NCBI GenBank assembly: GCA_028718265.1
Contig: JAQUMG010000097.1
Coordinates: forward strand, 1-6,843
DNA from: Candidatus Omnitrophota bacterium
Lineage (GTDB): Bacteria > Omnitrophota > Koll11 > JAHIPI01
DNA length: 6,843 nucleotides
Direction of reading: 5' to 3'
Part shown: positions 1-6,210 of the stretch, piece after piece
Numbering within the stretch: position 1 is the stretch's first letter
How the letters are laid out: each line of letters begins with the position of its first letter
Notes under the pieces: model-generated
Told to the model about the DNA's origin: nothing
What the model saw: the letters and a program-made list of their open reading frames with translations, nothing else
The model's database searches: none
Position numbers and translations under genes: made by a program

Positions 1-733
1 CGATCTTTAATATTACGGCGACAATAACCCCTACAAACATAACCGCCATAAGAATAAGCGTCATCGGTTCTATCTGCCTTTTTTCCGGCGCAAACGGTGA
101 AAACAAAAGATAAAGCTGGCCTAATGCGGTCGGCAACCGTGACAGTATGCCTGCCGTTATGATCAGGGATATGCCGTTTCCGATACCGAATTCCTGTATC
201 TGTTCGCCTAGCCACATTATGAACGCCGTGCCGCTGGTCAGGGTTATAATCGTTATAAGCCTGAACGCTAATCCGCCGTACGGAACTATCACCTCGCCCT
301 GGAAATGTGCCGGATTCTCAAGCCATAAGGCGATAAAATAAGCCTGTATTACGGAGAGTATCACCGTTCCGTATCTTGTGTATTGCGTTATCTTTTTGCG
401 CCCGGCTTCGCCTTCTTTCGCCAGGCGCTCCAAATACGGGATTACTGCCGTCAATAGCTGCAATATGATCGAAGCGGATATGTAGGGCATAATCCCTAAA
501 GCGAAAATAGTCGCCCTGTCCATTGCGCCGCCTGAAAATACGTTCATAAGGCCGAGGAGCGTACCGCCCGTAGTCTGGCTTATCCTTTCAAAGAACATCA
601 TCAATTTTGCGCCGTCTATTCCCGGCGTGGGAATATACGCGCCTACTCTGTAGACAGCGATCAGACCCAAAGTTATCAGTACCTTCTTCTTCAGGTCCGG
701 TATCTTAAATATATTTACAAAAGCATCTAGCAT
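1..733 (-). CDS. secY: Protein translocase channel subunit SecY (C-terminal part beyond window)
   Basis: Central subunit of the SecYEG channel in the inner membrane, through which secretory proteins are exported and membrane proteins inserted. My reading of the minus strand gives an uninterrupted frame of 244 residues from ATG at 733-731 to the window edge. Full-length SecY is about 430-450 residues, so roughly the first half is present. Hydrophobic segments lie near residues 17-35, 76-97, 120-138, 153-174, 184-205 and 222-242, as expected for TM1 to TM6. The plug-like segment GLMNVFSGGAM (61-71) is followed by the TM2b region with IMPYISASII (81-90), and EFGIGNGISLI (181-191) is a SecY hallmark. 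The start overlaps the rplO stop as TAATG, implying translational coupling; only a weak GAG-type ribosome binding site precedes it. secY is the normal last or near-last gene of the spc operon. Identification is firm; truncation is due only to the window edge. Confidence 0.97.
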   Translation of the reverse strand, partial: MLDAFVNIFKIPDLKKKVLITLGLIAVYRVGAYIPTPGIDGAKLMMFFERISQTTGGTLLGLMNVFSGGAMDRATIFALGIMPYISASIILQLLTAVIPYLERLAKEGEAGRKKITQYTRYGTVILSVIQAYFIALWLENPAHFQGEVIVPYGGLAFRLITIITLTSGTAFIMWLGEQIQEFGIGNGISLIITAGILSRLPTALGQLYLLFSPFAPEKRQIEPMTLILMAVMFVGVIVAVILKI

Positions 734-1224
734 TATTTTTTCTCAGTCTTAATAACATCTTTGGGTTTGGCCGTAATAGTTATGAGTTCGGCCTTGCCGC
801 CTGCTTTTGCTATTTTATCAAGAGCGCTTTTCGAAAATGCGTGTGCATATACCGTCAAAGGTTTTTTGACTTCGCCGTCGCCTAAAATCTTTACGGGTTT
901 ATTCAGCGTCTTTATCAGATTCGATTCGCGTAGTTTCTTTAAATCGACCACTTCGTCTTTCCGGAAGTGATTCAATTGCTCAATGTTAATTACTTGGCTA
1001 ACGATTTTGAATTTGCTGTTAAACCCTCTTTTGGGAATACGTCGGATCAACGGCATCTGGCCACCTTCGAAGCCGAGCCTCAATTTGCCGCCGGCGCCGG
1101 CTCTCGACCTTAATCCTTTATGACCCTTACCGCTGGTTTTTCCGTGCCCCGAACCTACGCCTCGGCCAACCCTTTTTTTCTTCTTCCTGGCCCCGTAAGG
1201 TATTCCTATTTCACTTAACTTCAT
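733..1224 (-). CDS. rplO: 50S ribosomal protein L15
   Basis: Late-assembly protein of the large subunit that reaches into 23S rRNA with a basic, glycine-rich N-terminal arm. The arm is plain in residues 11-46 (KKKKRVGRG followed by SGHGKTSGKGHKG), then the family motif GFEGGQMPLIRRIPKRGF at 51-68. The globular C-terminal domain follows, including VKILGDGEV (111-119) and AHAFSKSALDKI (127-138). At 163 residues it is somewhat longer than the usual 144-150, through a short lysine-rich tail after about residue 150. The ATG is preceded by GGAG with 8 nt spacing. The gene lies only 14 nt after rpsE, where many bacteria have rpmD (L30) in between. Its TAA stop shares one base with the secY start. 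Confidence 0.98.
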   Translation of the reverse strand: MKLSEIGIPYGARKKKKRVGRGVGSGHGKTSGKGHKGLRSRAGAGGKLRLGFEGGQMPLIRRIPKRGFNSKFKIVSQVINIEQLNHFRKDEVVDLKKLRESNLIKTLNKPVKILGDGEVKKPLTVYAHAFSKSALDKIAKAGGKAELITITAKPKDVIKTEKK

Positions 1225-1238
1225 TATAGTGTCTCCGT

Positions 1239-1751
1239 TTATTGCTCTGCTTGTATATGCTTGGTTTTCAGGCGCGATAATCCTTCTACGGCCGCTTTTA
1301 CCACATTTAACGAATTGTCCGATCTTAACGATTTCGTAAGTATATCTTTTATGCCTGCGGAATCACAAATTGCCCTGACAGCGCTACCCGCTATGACGCC
1401 TGTGCCGGGACCTGCCGGTTTAAGGAGAACTCTCGCCGCTTTATATCTTCCTATTACTTCATGCGGTATAGTAGTATTCCTGAGAGGTACCCGTATAAAG
1501 TTCTTTTTCGCATGATTCAGGGCCTTTTTTATGGCTTCCGAAACTTCATTTGCCTTACCGAACCCGTAACCGGCAGTACCTTTTCCGTCTCCGACGGCAA
1601 CAAGGGCACTGAAGGAAAATCTTCTTCCGCCTTTTACGACTTTAGCGACCCTGTTGATGCTGATAACACGCTCTATATATTCTGTCTGGGAGGCAGCGTC
1701 GATTTTTTTAATGACTTCTTCCTTCTTGCCCTTAGTGTTCTTTGCGTCCAT
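1239..1751 (-). CDS. rpsE: 30S ribosomal protein S5
   Basis: Small-subunit protein near the decoding region and the mRNA entry side, affecting translational fidelity. The N-terminal double-stranded RNA-binding domain spans about residues 25-90, with the signature [20 protein letters not shown] around 39-58 and [10 protein letters not shown] at 61-70. The C-terminal domain carries [20 protein letters not shown] at about 109-128, a very conserved block. The length of 170 residues is normal for the family. Residues 1-20 are charged and low in conservation, as is usual for the S5 N-terminus. The start is preceded by AAAGGG about 4-5 nt upstream, and the gene follows rplR after 11 nt. Downstream, rplO begins after 14 nt without an intervening rpmD. 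Confidence 0.98.
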   Translation of the reverse strand: MDAKNTKGKKEEVIKKIDAASQTEYIERVISINRVAKVVKGGRRFSFSALVAVGDGKGTAGYGFGKANEVSEAIKKALNHAKKNFIRVPLRNTTIPHEVIGRYKAARVLLKPAGPGTGVIAGSAVRAICDSAGIKDILTKSLRSDNSLNVVKAAVEGLSRLKTKHIQAEQ

Positions 1752-1762
1752 ATCGCCCTTTC

Positions 1763-2125
1763 TTAGAAGCTTAATCCGTTTTTGCGTGCGGATTCCGCGA
1801 ATGCCCTTATTCTGCCATGATATATGTAGCCGCCGCGGTCAAATACTACCTTGGATATGCCTTTTGATTTAGCTACAAGTGCCGCTTGTGCTCCCAGCAC
1901 TTCAGCTGCCTTCAGGTTGCCGCCGTGCTTTGCGACGCCCTTCACCTTCGGATCCAAAGTTGAAACCGAGCAGATCGTAATTTGATTCAGATCATCCACA
2001 AACTGGATATATAGATTCGTCAAACTTCTATGGATAGACATGCGCGGCCGTTCTTTAGTACCCATTATTTTTTTTCGTAATCGCTGATGCCTTTTTTTTC
2101 GCGAAATTTCTTTTGCATTCTTCAT
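1763..2125 (-). CDS. rplR: 50S ribosomal protein L18
   Basis: Large-subunit protein that binds 5S rRNA, together with L5, in the central protuberance. Features seen are the arginine/lysine-rich N-terminal segment (residues 9-28, ending GTKERPR), the central [14 protein letters not shown] (32-45), [11 protein letters not shown] (72-82) and the diagnostic C-terminal [13 protein letters not shown] (93-105) ending in GLSF. The length of 120 residues is typical. A GAAGG site about 10 nt before the ATG is a plausible ribosome binding site. It lies 41 nt after rplF and 11 nt before rpsE, the standard spc order. Confidence 0.98.
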   Translation of the reverse strand: MKNAKEISRKKRHQRLRKKIMGTKERPRMSIHRSLTNLYIQFVDDLNQITICSVSTLDPKVKGVAKHGGNLKAAEVLGAQAALVAKSKGISKVVFDRGGYIYHGRIRAFAESARKNGLSF

Positions 2126-2166
2126 CTTAGCAATACCTTCTTTTAAAGCTTTTCCCCTGAAGGGAA

Positions 2167-2703
2167 TTAGGCGACTGTCTTGCCGGCTTTGTGTTTTACA
2201 AATTCATTAACATATCTTATGCCCTTGCCCTTATACGGCTCCGGCTTGTAATAACTTCTCAATTCGGCTGCTACCTTACCTACTTTAACCTTGTCCGTTC
2301 CTTTAATGACTATCTGGGTAGGTTTCGGAGTTTCGATTGTAACTCCTTCGGGAATCGGGTAATTTATCGAATGAGAGAAACCGAGTGTTACATTTAAAAT
2401 TTTGCCTGCCAATTGCGCTTTATAGCCTACGCCGCGTATTTCGAGATCTTTCTGATAGCCGTCGATTACACCTTTTATCATATTCGTGATAAGCGTACGC
2501 GTCAGACCATGCAGAGACATGTCGATCTTTGTAGTAGTCGGGCACTCAACCTTTATCAGATTATTATCAACCTTTACCGTAATGGGGCTCGGGATATGGT
2601 GCTCCAGTTTACCCTTAGGGCCCTCAACACGTATAATGCTCTTATCAACAGCAATTTTTACGTTATTCGGAATTGTTATAGGTTTTCTACCAAGTCTTGA
2701 CAT
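2167..2703 (-). CDS. rplF: 50S ribosomal protein L6
   Basis: Large-subunit protein near the L7/L12 stalk base and sarcin-ricin loop, supporting elongation-factor binding. It begins with the canonical MSRLGRKPITIP and contains two tandem L6 folds, roughly residues 1-80 and 83-178. Recognisable blocks are VEGPKGKL (26-33), RTLITNMIKGV (69-79), EIRGVGYKAQL (88-98), LGFSH (107-111) and the signature PEPYKGKGIRY (154-164). The length of 178 residues is usual. An AAGGA site lies about 7 nt before the ATG. It follows rpsH after 30 nt. Confidence 0.98.
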   Translation of the reverse strand: MSRLGRKPITIPNNVKIAVDKSIIRVEGPKGKLEHHIPSPITVKVDNNLIKVECPTTTKIDMSLHGLTRTLITNMIKGVIDGYQKDLEIRGVGYKAQLAGKILNVTLGFSHSINYPIPEGVTIETPKPTQIVIKGTDKVKVGKVAAELRSYYKPEPYKGKGIRYVNEFVKHKAGKTVA

Positions 2704-2733
2704 ATATTTTCCTTATCTTGCAGAGTGGGGTGC

Positions 2734-3132
2734 TTACCATGCGTAACAAAGGACTTCGCCGCCCACCTTCTCTTTTCTTGCATCCTTATCGGTCATAACA
2801 CCGCGAGAGGTAGATATAACGGCAATGCCGAATCCATTTAGTACCCTGGGAATATTATCGTTTGTGACATAGATTCTCAGCCCGGGCTTTGAAATTCTTT
2901 TTATATCGGTCATAACCGGCGACTTGCCTTCGTTATATTTCAGATAAACCCTGATTACGCCTTGTTTTTTGTCTTCGATGGATTTGAAATTGCTGATATA
3001 GCCTTCCTTCTTGAGGATCTTCAGTATATCCTCGCAAAGCCGCGATCTCTTTACGTCCACCTTATCTTTTCCGGCTCTTGAACCGTTTCGTATGACTGTA
3101 AGCATGTCACTTATTGAATCTGTAACTGGCAT
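2734..3132 (-). CDS. rpsH: 30S ribosomal protein S8
   Basis: Primary 16S rRNA-binding protein (helix 21 region in characterised bacteria) that directs assembly of the 30S platform. In E. coli it is also the translational repressor of the spc operon, acting on the mRNA near the rplE start. The sequence starts with MPVTDSISDMLTVIRNG and ends with the diagnostic STSRGVMTDKDARK (107-120) and GGEVLCYAW (124-132). The length of 132 residues is standard. This gene has the strongest upstream spacing in the window: an 88 nt gap after rpsN filled by a heptad repeat, then a GGAGAGG ribosome binding site. It may therefore initiate more independently than its neighbours; whether S8 autoregulates here cannot be told from sequence alone. 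Confidence 0.98.
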   Translation of the reverse strand: MPVTDSISDMLTVIRNGSRAGKDKVDVKRSRLCEDILKILKKEGYISNFKSIEDKKQGVIRVYLKYNEGKSPVMTDIKRISKPGLRIYVTNDNIPRVLNGFGIAVISTSRGVMTDKDARKEKVGGEVLCYAW

Positions 3133-3137
3133 TTATT

Positions 3138-3146
3138 ACCTCTCCT
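3138..3146 (-). promoter_or_regulatory. Strong ribosome binding site of rpsH
   Basis: On the minus strand the motif AGGAGAGGT ends 5 nt before the rpsH ATG, with GGAGAGG 6 nt away. It is among the best Shine-Dalgarno matches in the window and sits directly downstream of the heptad repeat in the longest intergenic gap. It supports the chosen start of S8 and de novo initiation there. Confidence 0.75.
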
Positions 3147-3147
3147 T

Positions 3148-3220
3148 TATCAGCTATAACCTTTAAGCTATAAGCTGTAAGTCGCGTTTAGTGCTTAAGG
3201 CTTACAGCTCGCGGCTGGAA
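3148..3220. repeat. Heptanucleotide-phased inverted repeat in the rpsN-rpsH gap
   Basis: The 88 nt gap is almost filled by 7-nt units. On the minus strand, five consecutive heptads occupy 3182-3148 with consensus GCTTAYA; on the plus strand, four heptads, each beginning GCT, occupy 3193-3220, ending exactly at the rpsN stop codon. Seven of the nine units start with GCT. The two halves point towards each other around a 10 nt centre (3183-3192), giving a perfect 9 bp inverted repeat, AGCTGTAAG at 3173-3181 against CTTACAGCT at 3201-3209, with a 19 nt loop. No U-run follows, so it does not look like an intrinsic terminator. It could be a short interspersed repeat or a processing or regulatory RNA hairpin. 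The repeat structure is seen directly; any function is unknown. Confidence 0.7.
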
Positions 3221-3406
3221 TTACCAACTCGCCTTTACTATGCCGGGTATCTCGCCCTTCAGCGCAAGCTCCCTGAAGCATATTCGGCATAGTTCAAATT
3301 TTCGCATGTAACCTCTTCTTCTGCCGCAAAGCCTGCATCGATGGTATTTTCTAACCTTAAATTTAGGTTCCCGTTTACATTTTTCTATTAAAGCCTGTTT
3401 TGCCAT
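3221..3406 (-). CDS. rpsN: 30S ribosomal protein S14, zinc-binding (type Z)
   Basis: Small-subunit head protein that binds 16S rRNA late in assembly, next to S3 and S10. At 61 residues it is the short zinc-containing form rather than the roughly 100-residue zinc-free form. Four cysteines form the zinc site as CxxC pairs at C24/C27 and C40/C43 (RCRLCG and LCRICF). The flanking [10 protein letters not shown] and the C-terminal [17 protein letters not shown] are typical of type Z proteins. The gene sits at its usual place between rplE and rpsH. Its ribosome binding site is weak (a GAAAG about 6 nt from the ATG), so it may depend on coupling with rplE, which ends 16 nt upstream. A downstream 88 nt gap follows. 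Some authors name this form rpsZ or rpsN1. Confidence 0.98.
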   Translation of the reverse strand: MAKQALIEKCKREPKFKVRKYHRCRLCGRRRGYMRKFELCRICFRELALKGEIPGIVKASW

Positions 3407-3422
3407 ATAATCTTTCGTTATA

Positions 3423-3965
3423 CTATGATTTCCTGAAAGGCATTCCCAGCAGAGTCAGCAATGTTCTTGCCTCTCCGTCGGTTTTTGCAGATGTAGCAAT
3501 TATAATATCCATACCTTTTATCATCGTAACTTTATCCGCATCTATTTCCGGAAACACCGTTTGCTCGGTAAGCCCGAAAGCGTAATTACCGCTTCCGTCA
3601 AAAGAGTCGGGGGATAATCCGCGGAAGTCTTTTATTCGCGGAATCACAATGCTTATCAGCCTATCTATAAATTCGTACATCTTATCTCTTCGCAGGGTAA
3701 CTTTGCATCCGACGGCCGATCCCTTTCGGATCTTAAAATTAGCTATTGCTTTCTTAGCCTTGGTTACCATAGCGCGCTGGCCGGCTATCATGGTCAACTC
3801 GACTACGGCCTCCTCGATAATTTTATTGTCGTGAGCGGCCTCTCCCAGTCCCATATTTATAACAATCTTTTTAAGGCGCGGGACCTGCCAAACATTCGAA
3901 TATTTGAAATGTTCTTTCAGTTCCGGCACTATTTCTTTATTGAATCTGTCTTTTAACCTTGCCAT
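3423..3965 (-). CDS. rplE: 50S ribosomal protein L5
   Basis: Large-subunit protein that binds 5S rRNA and, through its loop in the central protuberance, contacts P-site tRNA and S13 of the small subunit. Conserved blocks include [15 protein letters not shown] (29-43), ITGQ-like [23 protein letters not shown] cut here as [18 protein letters not shown] (60-77), GCKVTLR (86-92), [12 protein letters not shown] (108-119) and [15 protein letters not shown] (127-141). The length of 180 residues is standard. The ATG directly abuts the rplX TAA with no spacer; AAGGAG lies 12 nt upstream, a little far, so coupling to rplX is likely. In E. coli this start region is the target of S8 repression; I could not identify an S8-binding helix here by eye. 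Confidence 0.98.
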   Translation of the reverse strand: MARLKDRFNKEIVPELKEHFKYSNVWQVPRLKKIVINMGLGEAAHDNKIIEEAVVELTMIAGQRAMVTKAKKAIANFKIRKGSAVGCKVTLRRDKMYEFIDRLISIVIPRIKDFRGLSPDSFDGSGNYAFGLTEQTVFPEIDADKVTMIKGMDIIIATSAKTDGEARTLLTLLGMPFRKS

Positions 3966-4277
3966 TTATGCGATTATCTCCTTACACTTCTTGCATACCC
4001 TTGTCTTTCCTTCTCCGGTAATGCTTATTTCGACTCTTGTAGGCTTATTGCAGCTTTTACATACCAGCATGACATTGGAGATCTGTATGGGCATCTCCTT
4101 CTGCATGATCCCGCCTTTTTGATTCTGCTGGGTCTGTCTGGCGTGTTTTTTTACATAATTCACGCCTTCTACCAAGACTCTGTTCTTTTTCGGGAATACC
4201 ATTATGACCCTTCCCGTTTTACCCTTATCTTTACCGGCTAAAACCTTAACCGTATCGTTTCTTTTTAGTGCTCGCAT
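3966..4277 (-). CDS. rplX: 50S ribosomal protein L24
   Basis: Assembly-initiator protein of the large subunit that binds the 5' domain of 23S rRNA and ends up near the exit of the nascent-chain tunnel. An N-terminal KOW motif is seen at about residues 5-35 (NDTVKVLAGKDKGKTGRV at 7-24), followed by VEGVNYVKKH (36-45) and GGIMQKEMPIQISNVML (55-71). The C-terminus has two cysteine pairs, CKSC (C73, C76) and CKKC (C95, C98), a probable zinc ribbon found in many but not all bacterial L24 proteins. The length of 103 residues is typical. It starts 1 nt after the rplN stop, with its strong ribosome binding site inside rplN. Confidence 0.98.
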   Translation of the reverse strand: MRALKRNDTVKVLAGKDKGKTGRVIMVFPKKNRVLVEGVNYVKKHARQTQQNQKGGIMQKEMPIQISNVMLVCKSCNKPTRVEISITGEGKTRVCKKCKEIIA

Positions 4278-4278
4278 G

Positions 4279-4647
4279 CTAGACTACCTCCGGCGCCAGA
4301 GATACTATCTTCATGAAGTTTTTGTCCCTGAGTTCCCGTGCCACAGGGCCGAATACGCGCGTACCGCGCGGGTTGCGCTGCAGGTCTATAATAACGATGG
4401 CGTTACTATCAAACCTGAGATACGAACCGTCGCTTCTGCGTATTTTGTTCGCGGTCCGTACCACTACCGCTTTTACGACTTCTCCCTTTTTTACGATTGC
4501 GTCAGGCGAAGATTCTTTTATATTTGCTGTTATGACATCGCCTATGGCGGCATCGCGTTTATTTCCGCGTTCCAACACTCCTATGCAGGAGGCGCGCTTC
4601 GCACCCGTATTATCGGCAATTTCCAATATTGTGCGCATTCGTATCAT
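4279..4647 (-). CDS. rplN: 50S ribosomal protein L14
   Basis: Highly conserved large-subunit protein at the subunit interface, where it takes part in bridges to 16S rRNA and is the docking site of the silencing factor RsfS in many bacteria. Diagnostic blocks are [19 protein letters not shown] (7-25), the [14 protein letters not shown] strand (52-65), and [20 protein letters not shown] (95-114), ending SLAPEVV. The length of 122 residues is exactly as expected. The first ATG is chosen because AAGGTG lies 5 nt upstream; a second in-frame ATG (residue 4) is less well spaced. It lies 16 nt after rpsQ, the usual order. Confidence 0.98.
   Translation of the reverse strand: MIRMRTILEIADNTGAKRASCIGVLERGNKRDAAIGDVITANIKESSPDAIVKKGEVVKAVVVRTANKIRRSDGSYLRFDSNAIVIIDLQRNPRGTRVFGPVARELRDKNFMKIVSLAPEVV
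4286..4291 (-). promoter_or_regulatory. Ribosome binding site of rplX inside the rplN 3' end
   Basis: A perfect GGAGGT on the minus strand is formed by the codons near the C-terminus of L14 (the Glu-Val of APEVV) and lies 8 nt before the rplX ATG. It supports the L24 start and shows that the rplN end is doubly used as coding sequence and initiation signal. Confidence 0.75.
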
Positions 4648-4663
4648 TTTTTCACCTTATTTG

Positions 4664-4936
4664 CTATGCCTTTGCGGCTGCATTTACAATTTCGACTAAC
4701 TTCCACCTTTTATCTTTCGATAAAGGTCTTATTTGAATTATCTTGACGGTATCGCCGGTCTTGGCAGCGTTTTTCTCGTCGTGCACTTTTACTTTCATGG
4801 CCCTGCGCAGGATCTTGCTGTATTTTGCATGGTGCGTAACGCTATCTATTCTCACGACAATTGTCTTATGCATTTTATCGCTTACGACAGTTCCCGTCTT
4901 AACCAAAATTCGTTTTGAGGTATTATCATTTGGCAT
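4664..4936 (-). CDS. rpsQ: 30S ribosomal protein S17
   Basis: Primary-binding small-subunit protein with an OB fold that contacts the 5' and central domains of 16S rRNA. The family blocks are clear: GTVVSDKMHKTIVVRI (15-30), HAKYSKILRRAMKVKVHDE (36-54), GDTVKI (61-66) and the signature RPLSKDKRWKLVEIV (70-84). The length of 90 residues is normal. The ATG lies within the end of rpmC, overlapping it by 11 nt, with AAGGA about 8 nt upstream inside rpmC, so translation is probably coupled. The stop is TAG. Confidence 0.98.
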   Translation of the reverse strand: MPNDNTSKRILVKTGTVVSDKMHKTIVVRIDSVTHHAKYSKILRRAMKVKVHDEKNAAKTGDTVKIIQIRPLSKDKRWKLVEIVNAAAKA

Positions 4937-5132
4937 TTGCCAATTCCTTTTCTCTTATAAGGGTTTTATATACGGCTATTTCTCTTCTTATTTGCTTTAT
5001 CTTATGCGGTTTTTCGACCTGGGAAGTATTCGCCTGATATCGGAGATCGTAGAGTTCTTTTTCCAGCACCTCTACCTTTTGCCGCATTTCATTAGTATCA
5101 AGCTGTCGCATTTCGTTTATCTTGTTAGCCAT
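4926..5132 (-). CDS. rpmC: 50S ribosomal protein L29
   Basis: Small two-helix protein of the large subunit, next to L23 near the nascent-chain exit where trigger factor and SRP dock. The 68-residue product is the usual size. It shows a charged first helix (about 12-36, EMRQKVEVLEKELYDLRYQ) and a second helix with the conserved HKIKQIRREIAVYKTLIREKE pattern, of which KIKQIRREIA (44-53) is the most typical part. Its ATG shares one base with the rplP stop (TAATG), and AAGG lies about 8 nt upstream inside rplP. It overlaps rpsQ by 11 nt at its 3' end. The position between rplP and rpsQ is the conserved one. Confidence 0.96.
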   Translation of the reverse strand: MANKINEMRQLDTNEMRQKVEVLEKELYDLRYQANTSQVEKPHKIKQIRREIAVYKTLIREKELANAK

Positions 5133-5548
5133 TATTGGTGCCTTCTCGACATAAACCTTGTCTTGAACGGTAATTTATGAGCCGCCAACCTGAGGGCGTC
5201 CTTGGCAAGTTCTTCCGGTATGCCTTCGAGTTCGAATAATATTCGGCCCCTCTTTATGACAGCTACCCATTTCTCGGGCATGCCCTTACCTTTTCCCATC
5301 CTCGTTTCCGCCGGTTTCTTGGTAATGGGCTTATCCGGGAATATCCGGACCCATGTCTTACCGCCTCGTTTTGTAACTTTCATTAGTGCCACACGTGCGG
5401 CCTCGATCTGCCTGTCTGTCATCCACGCGTTTTCAAGCGCCTGCAGGCCGAATTCGCCGAAAGAAATAAAAGAACCTTTATAGCTTATACCGTGCCGTCG
5501 TCCTTTTTGTTGCTTTCTGAATTTAACTCTTTTTGGCATCAACGCCAT
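5132..5548 (-). CDS. rplP: 50S ribosomal protein L16
   Basis: Large-subunit protein close to the peptidyl transferase centre and A-site tRNA, needed for late 50S assembly. Conserved blocks are [17 protein letters not shown] (4-20), [11 protein letters not shown] (29-39), [21 protein letters not shown] (48-67, first part typical), [20 protein letters not shown] (70-89) and [23 protein letters not shown] (105-127, first part typical). The length of 138 residues is standard. The chosen ATG gives MALMPKR, a common L16 N-terminus, and overlaps rpsC by 26 nt; a second ATG three codons in (5537-5539) would reduce the overlap to 17 nt. AAAGGG about 9 nt upstream favours the first. Arg100 stands where most homologues have proline (the KPG/QPG turn before the FE strand). 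Confidence 0.98.
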   Translation of the reverse strand: MALMPKRVKFRKQQKGRRHGISYKGSFISFGEFGLQALENAWMTDRQIEAARVALMKVTKRGGKTWVRIFPDKPITKKPAETRMGKGKGMPEKWVAVIKRGRILFELEGIPEELAKDALRLAAHKLPFKTRFMSRRHQ

Positions 5549-6206
5549 TTTTCATTGCCCTTTCTTCGCTGTATAACGGTGCCTTTTCGCCTTTGTATAC
5601 CCACACTTTTATGCCGATTAATCCGTAGGTAGTGAGCGCTTCCGAAAAACCGTATTCGATATCTGCCCGTAAAGTCTGCAAAGGCACCTTACCGGCTTTA
5701 TAACCTTCGGTCCTAGCTATTTCTGCGCCGCCAAGCCGTCCCGAGCACCTTATCTTAATCCCCTGCGCTCCCTGATCCATAGCCAGCGTAACCGTCTTTT
5801 TCATGATCCGCCTGAACGGCATTCTTTTCACGAGCTGCATAGCGATATTTTCCGATATCAATTGCGCATTCGTAGACGGACTCTTAATCTCTTTTATGTC
5901 CAGAAACACCTGCTTGCCTGTCATCTCCTGAAGTTCGTCTCTCAGCCGGTCTATCTCTGCGCCTTTTCTTCCTATAATTATGCCGGGTCTTGCCGACCAT
6001 ATGTTTAATCTGATTTTATTGCTTGCGCGGAATATCTCTATTTTTGCTACGGCAGCCTGCGACAAGCTTTTCTTGACGTACTTCCTTATCTTATGGTCTT
6101 CTTCTATATATGCGCCAAAATCTCTGCTGGATTTCGCAAACCACATAGAGTCCCAGTTTTTTATGTACCCTAACCTAAAACCATGAGGATGGACTTTCTG
6201 CCCCAC
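5523..6206 (-). CDS. rpsC: 30S ribosomal protein S3
   Basis: Small-subunit head protein lining the mRNA entry channel, with helicase-like and fidelity roles together with S4 and S5. It begins with the canonical [12 protein letters not shown]. The N-terminal domain contains a type II KH fold with the GxxG loop GRKG at residues 79-82 (in [11 protein letters not shown]). The C-terminal domain shows [13 protein letters not shown] (155-167), [16 protein letters not shown] (172-187) and [10 protein letters not shown] (198-207). The length of 227 residues is typical. The start codon is GTG, the only non-ATG start among the complete genes; it is fixed by a GGAGGT site 7 nt upstream and by the conserved N-terminus. 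The 3' end overlaps rplP by 26 nt. Confidence 0.98.
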   Translation of the reverse strand: MGQKVHPHGFRLGYIKNWDSMWFAKSSRDFGAYIEEDHKIRKYVKKSLSQAAVAKIEIFRASNKIRLNIWSARPGIIIGRKGAEIDRLRDELQEMTGKQVFLDIKEIKSPSTNAQLISENIAMQLVKRMPFRRIMKKTVTLAMDQGAQGIKIRCSGRLGGAEIARTEGYKAGKVPLQTLRADIEYGFSEALTTYGLIGIKVWVYKGEKAPLYSEERAMKNGVDAKKS

Positions 6207-6210
6207 TACA

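Noticed and set aside
147..341. 64-residue plus-strand open frame near the left edge
   Set aside because: It lies wholly opposite the well-conserved coding sequence of secY.
2152..2166. Small hairpin (TTCCC/GGGAA arms) just after the rplF stop as a terminator
   Set aside because: The stem is only five pairs plus a wobble and is followed by an A-rich stretch rather than a U-run on the transcript; termination in the middle of the spc operon would also be implausible.
3173..3209. The rpsN-rpsH inverted repeat as an intrinsic terminator
   Set aside because: The stem is AT-rich with a 19 nt loop and no U-run follows. The repeat itself is kept as a feature and a finding.
4204..4746. 180-residue plus-strand open frame antisense to L24, L14 and S17
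   Set aside because: It runs across three clearly conserved ribosomal protein genes on the other strand, has a tyrosine/phenylalanine/arginine-rich composition typical of an antisense frame, and matches no family I recognise.
4743..5180. 145-residue plus-strand open frame with hydrophobic stretches, resembling a membrane protein
   Set aside because: It is antisense to rpsQ and rpmC; the hydrophobicity arises from the complement of lysine- and glutamate-rich codons. No ribosome binding site or family similarity supports it.
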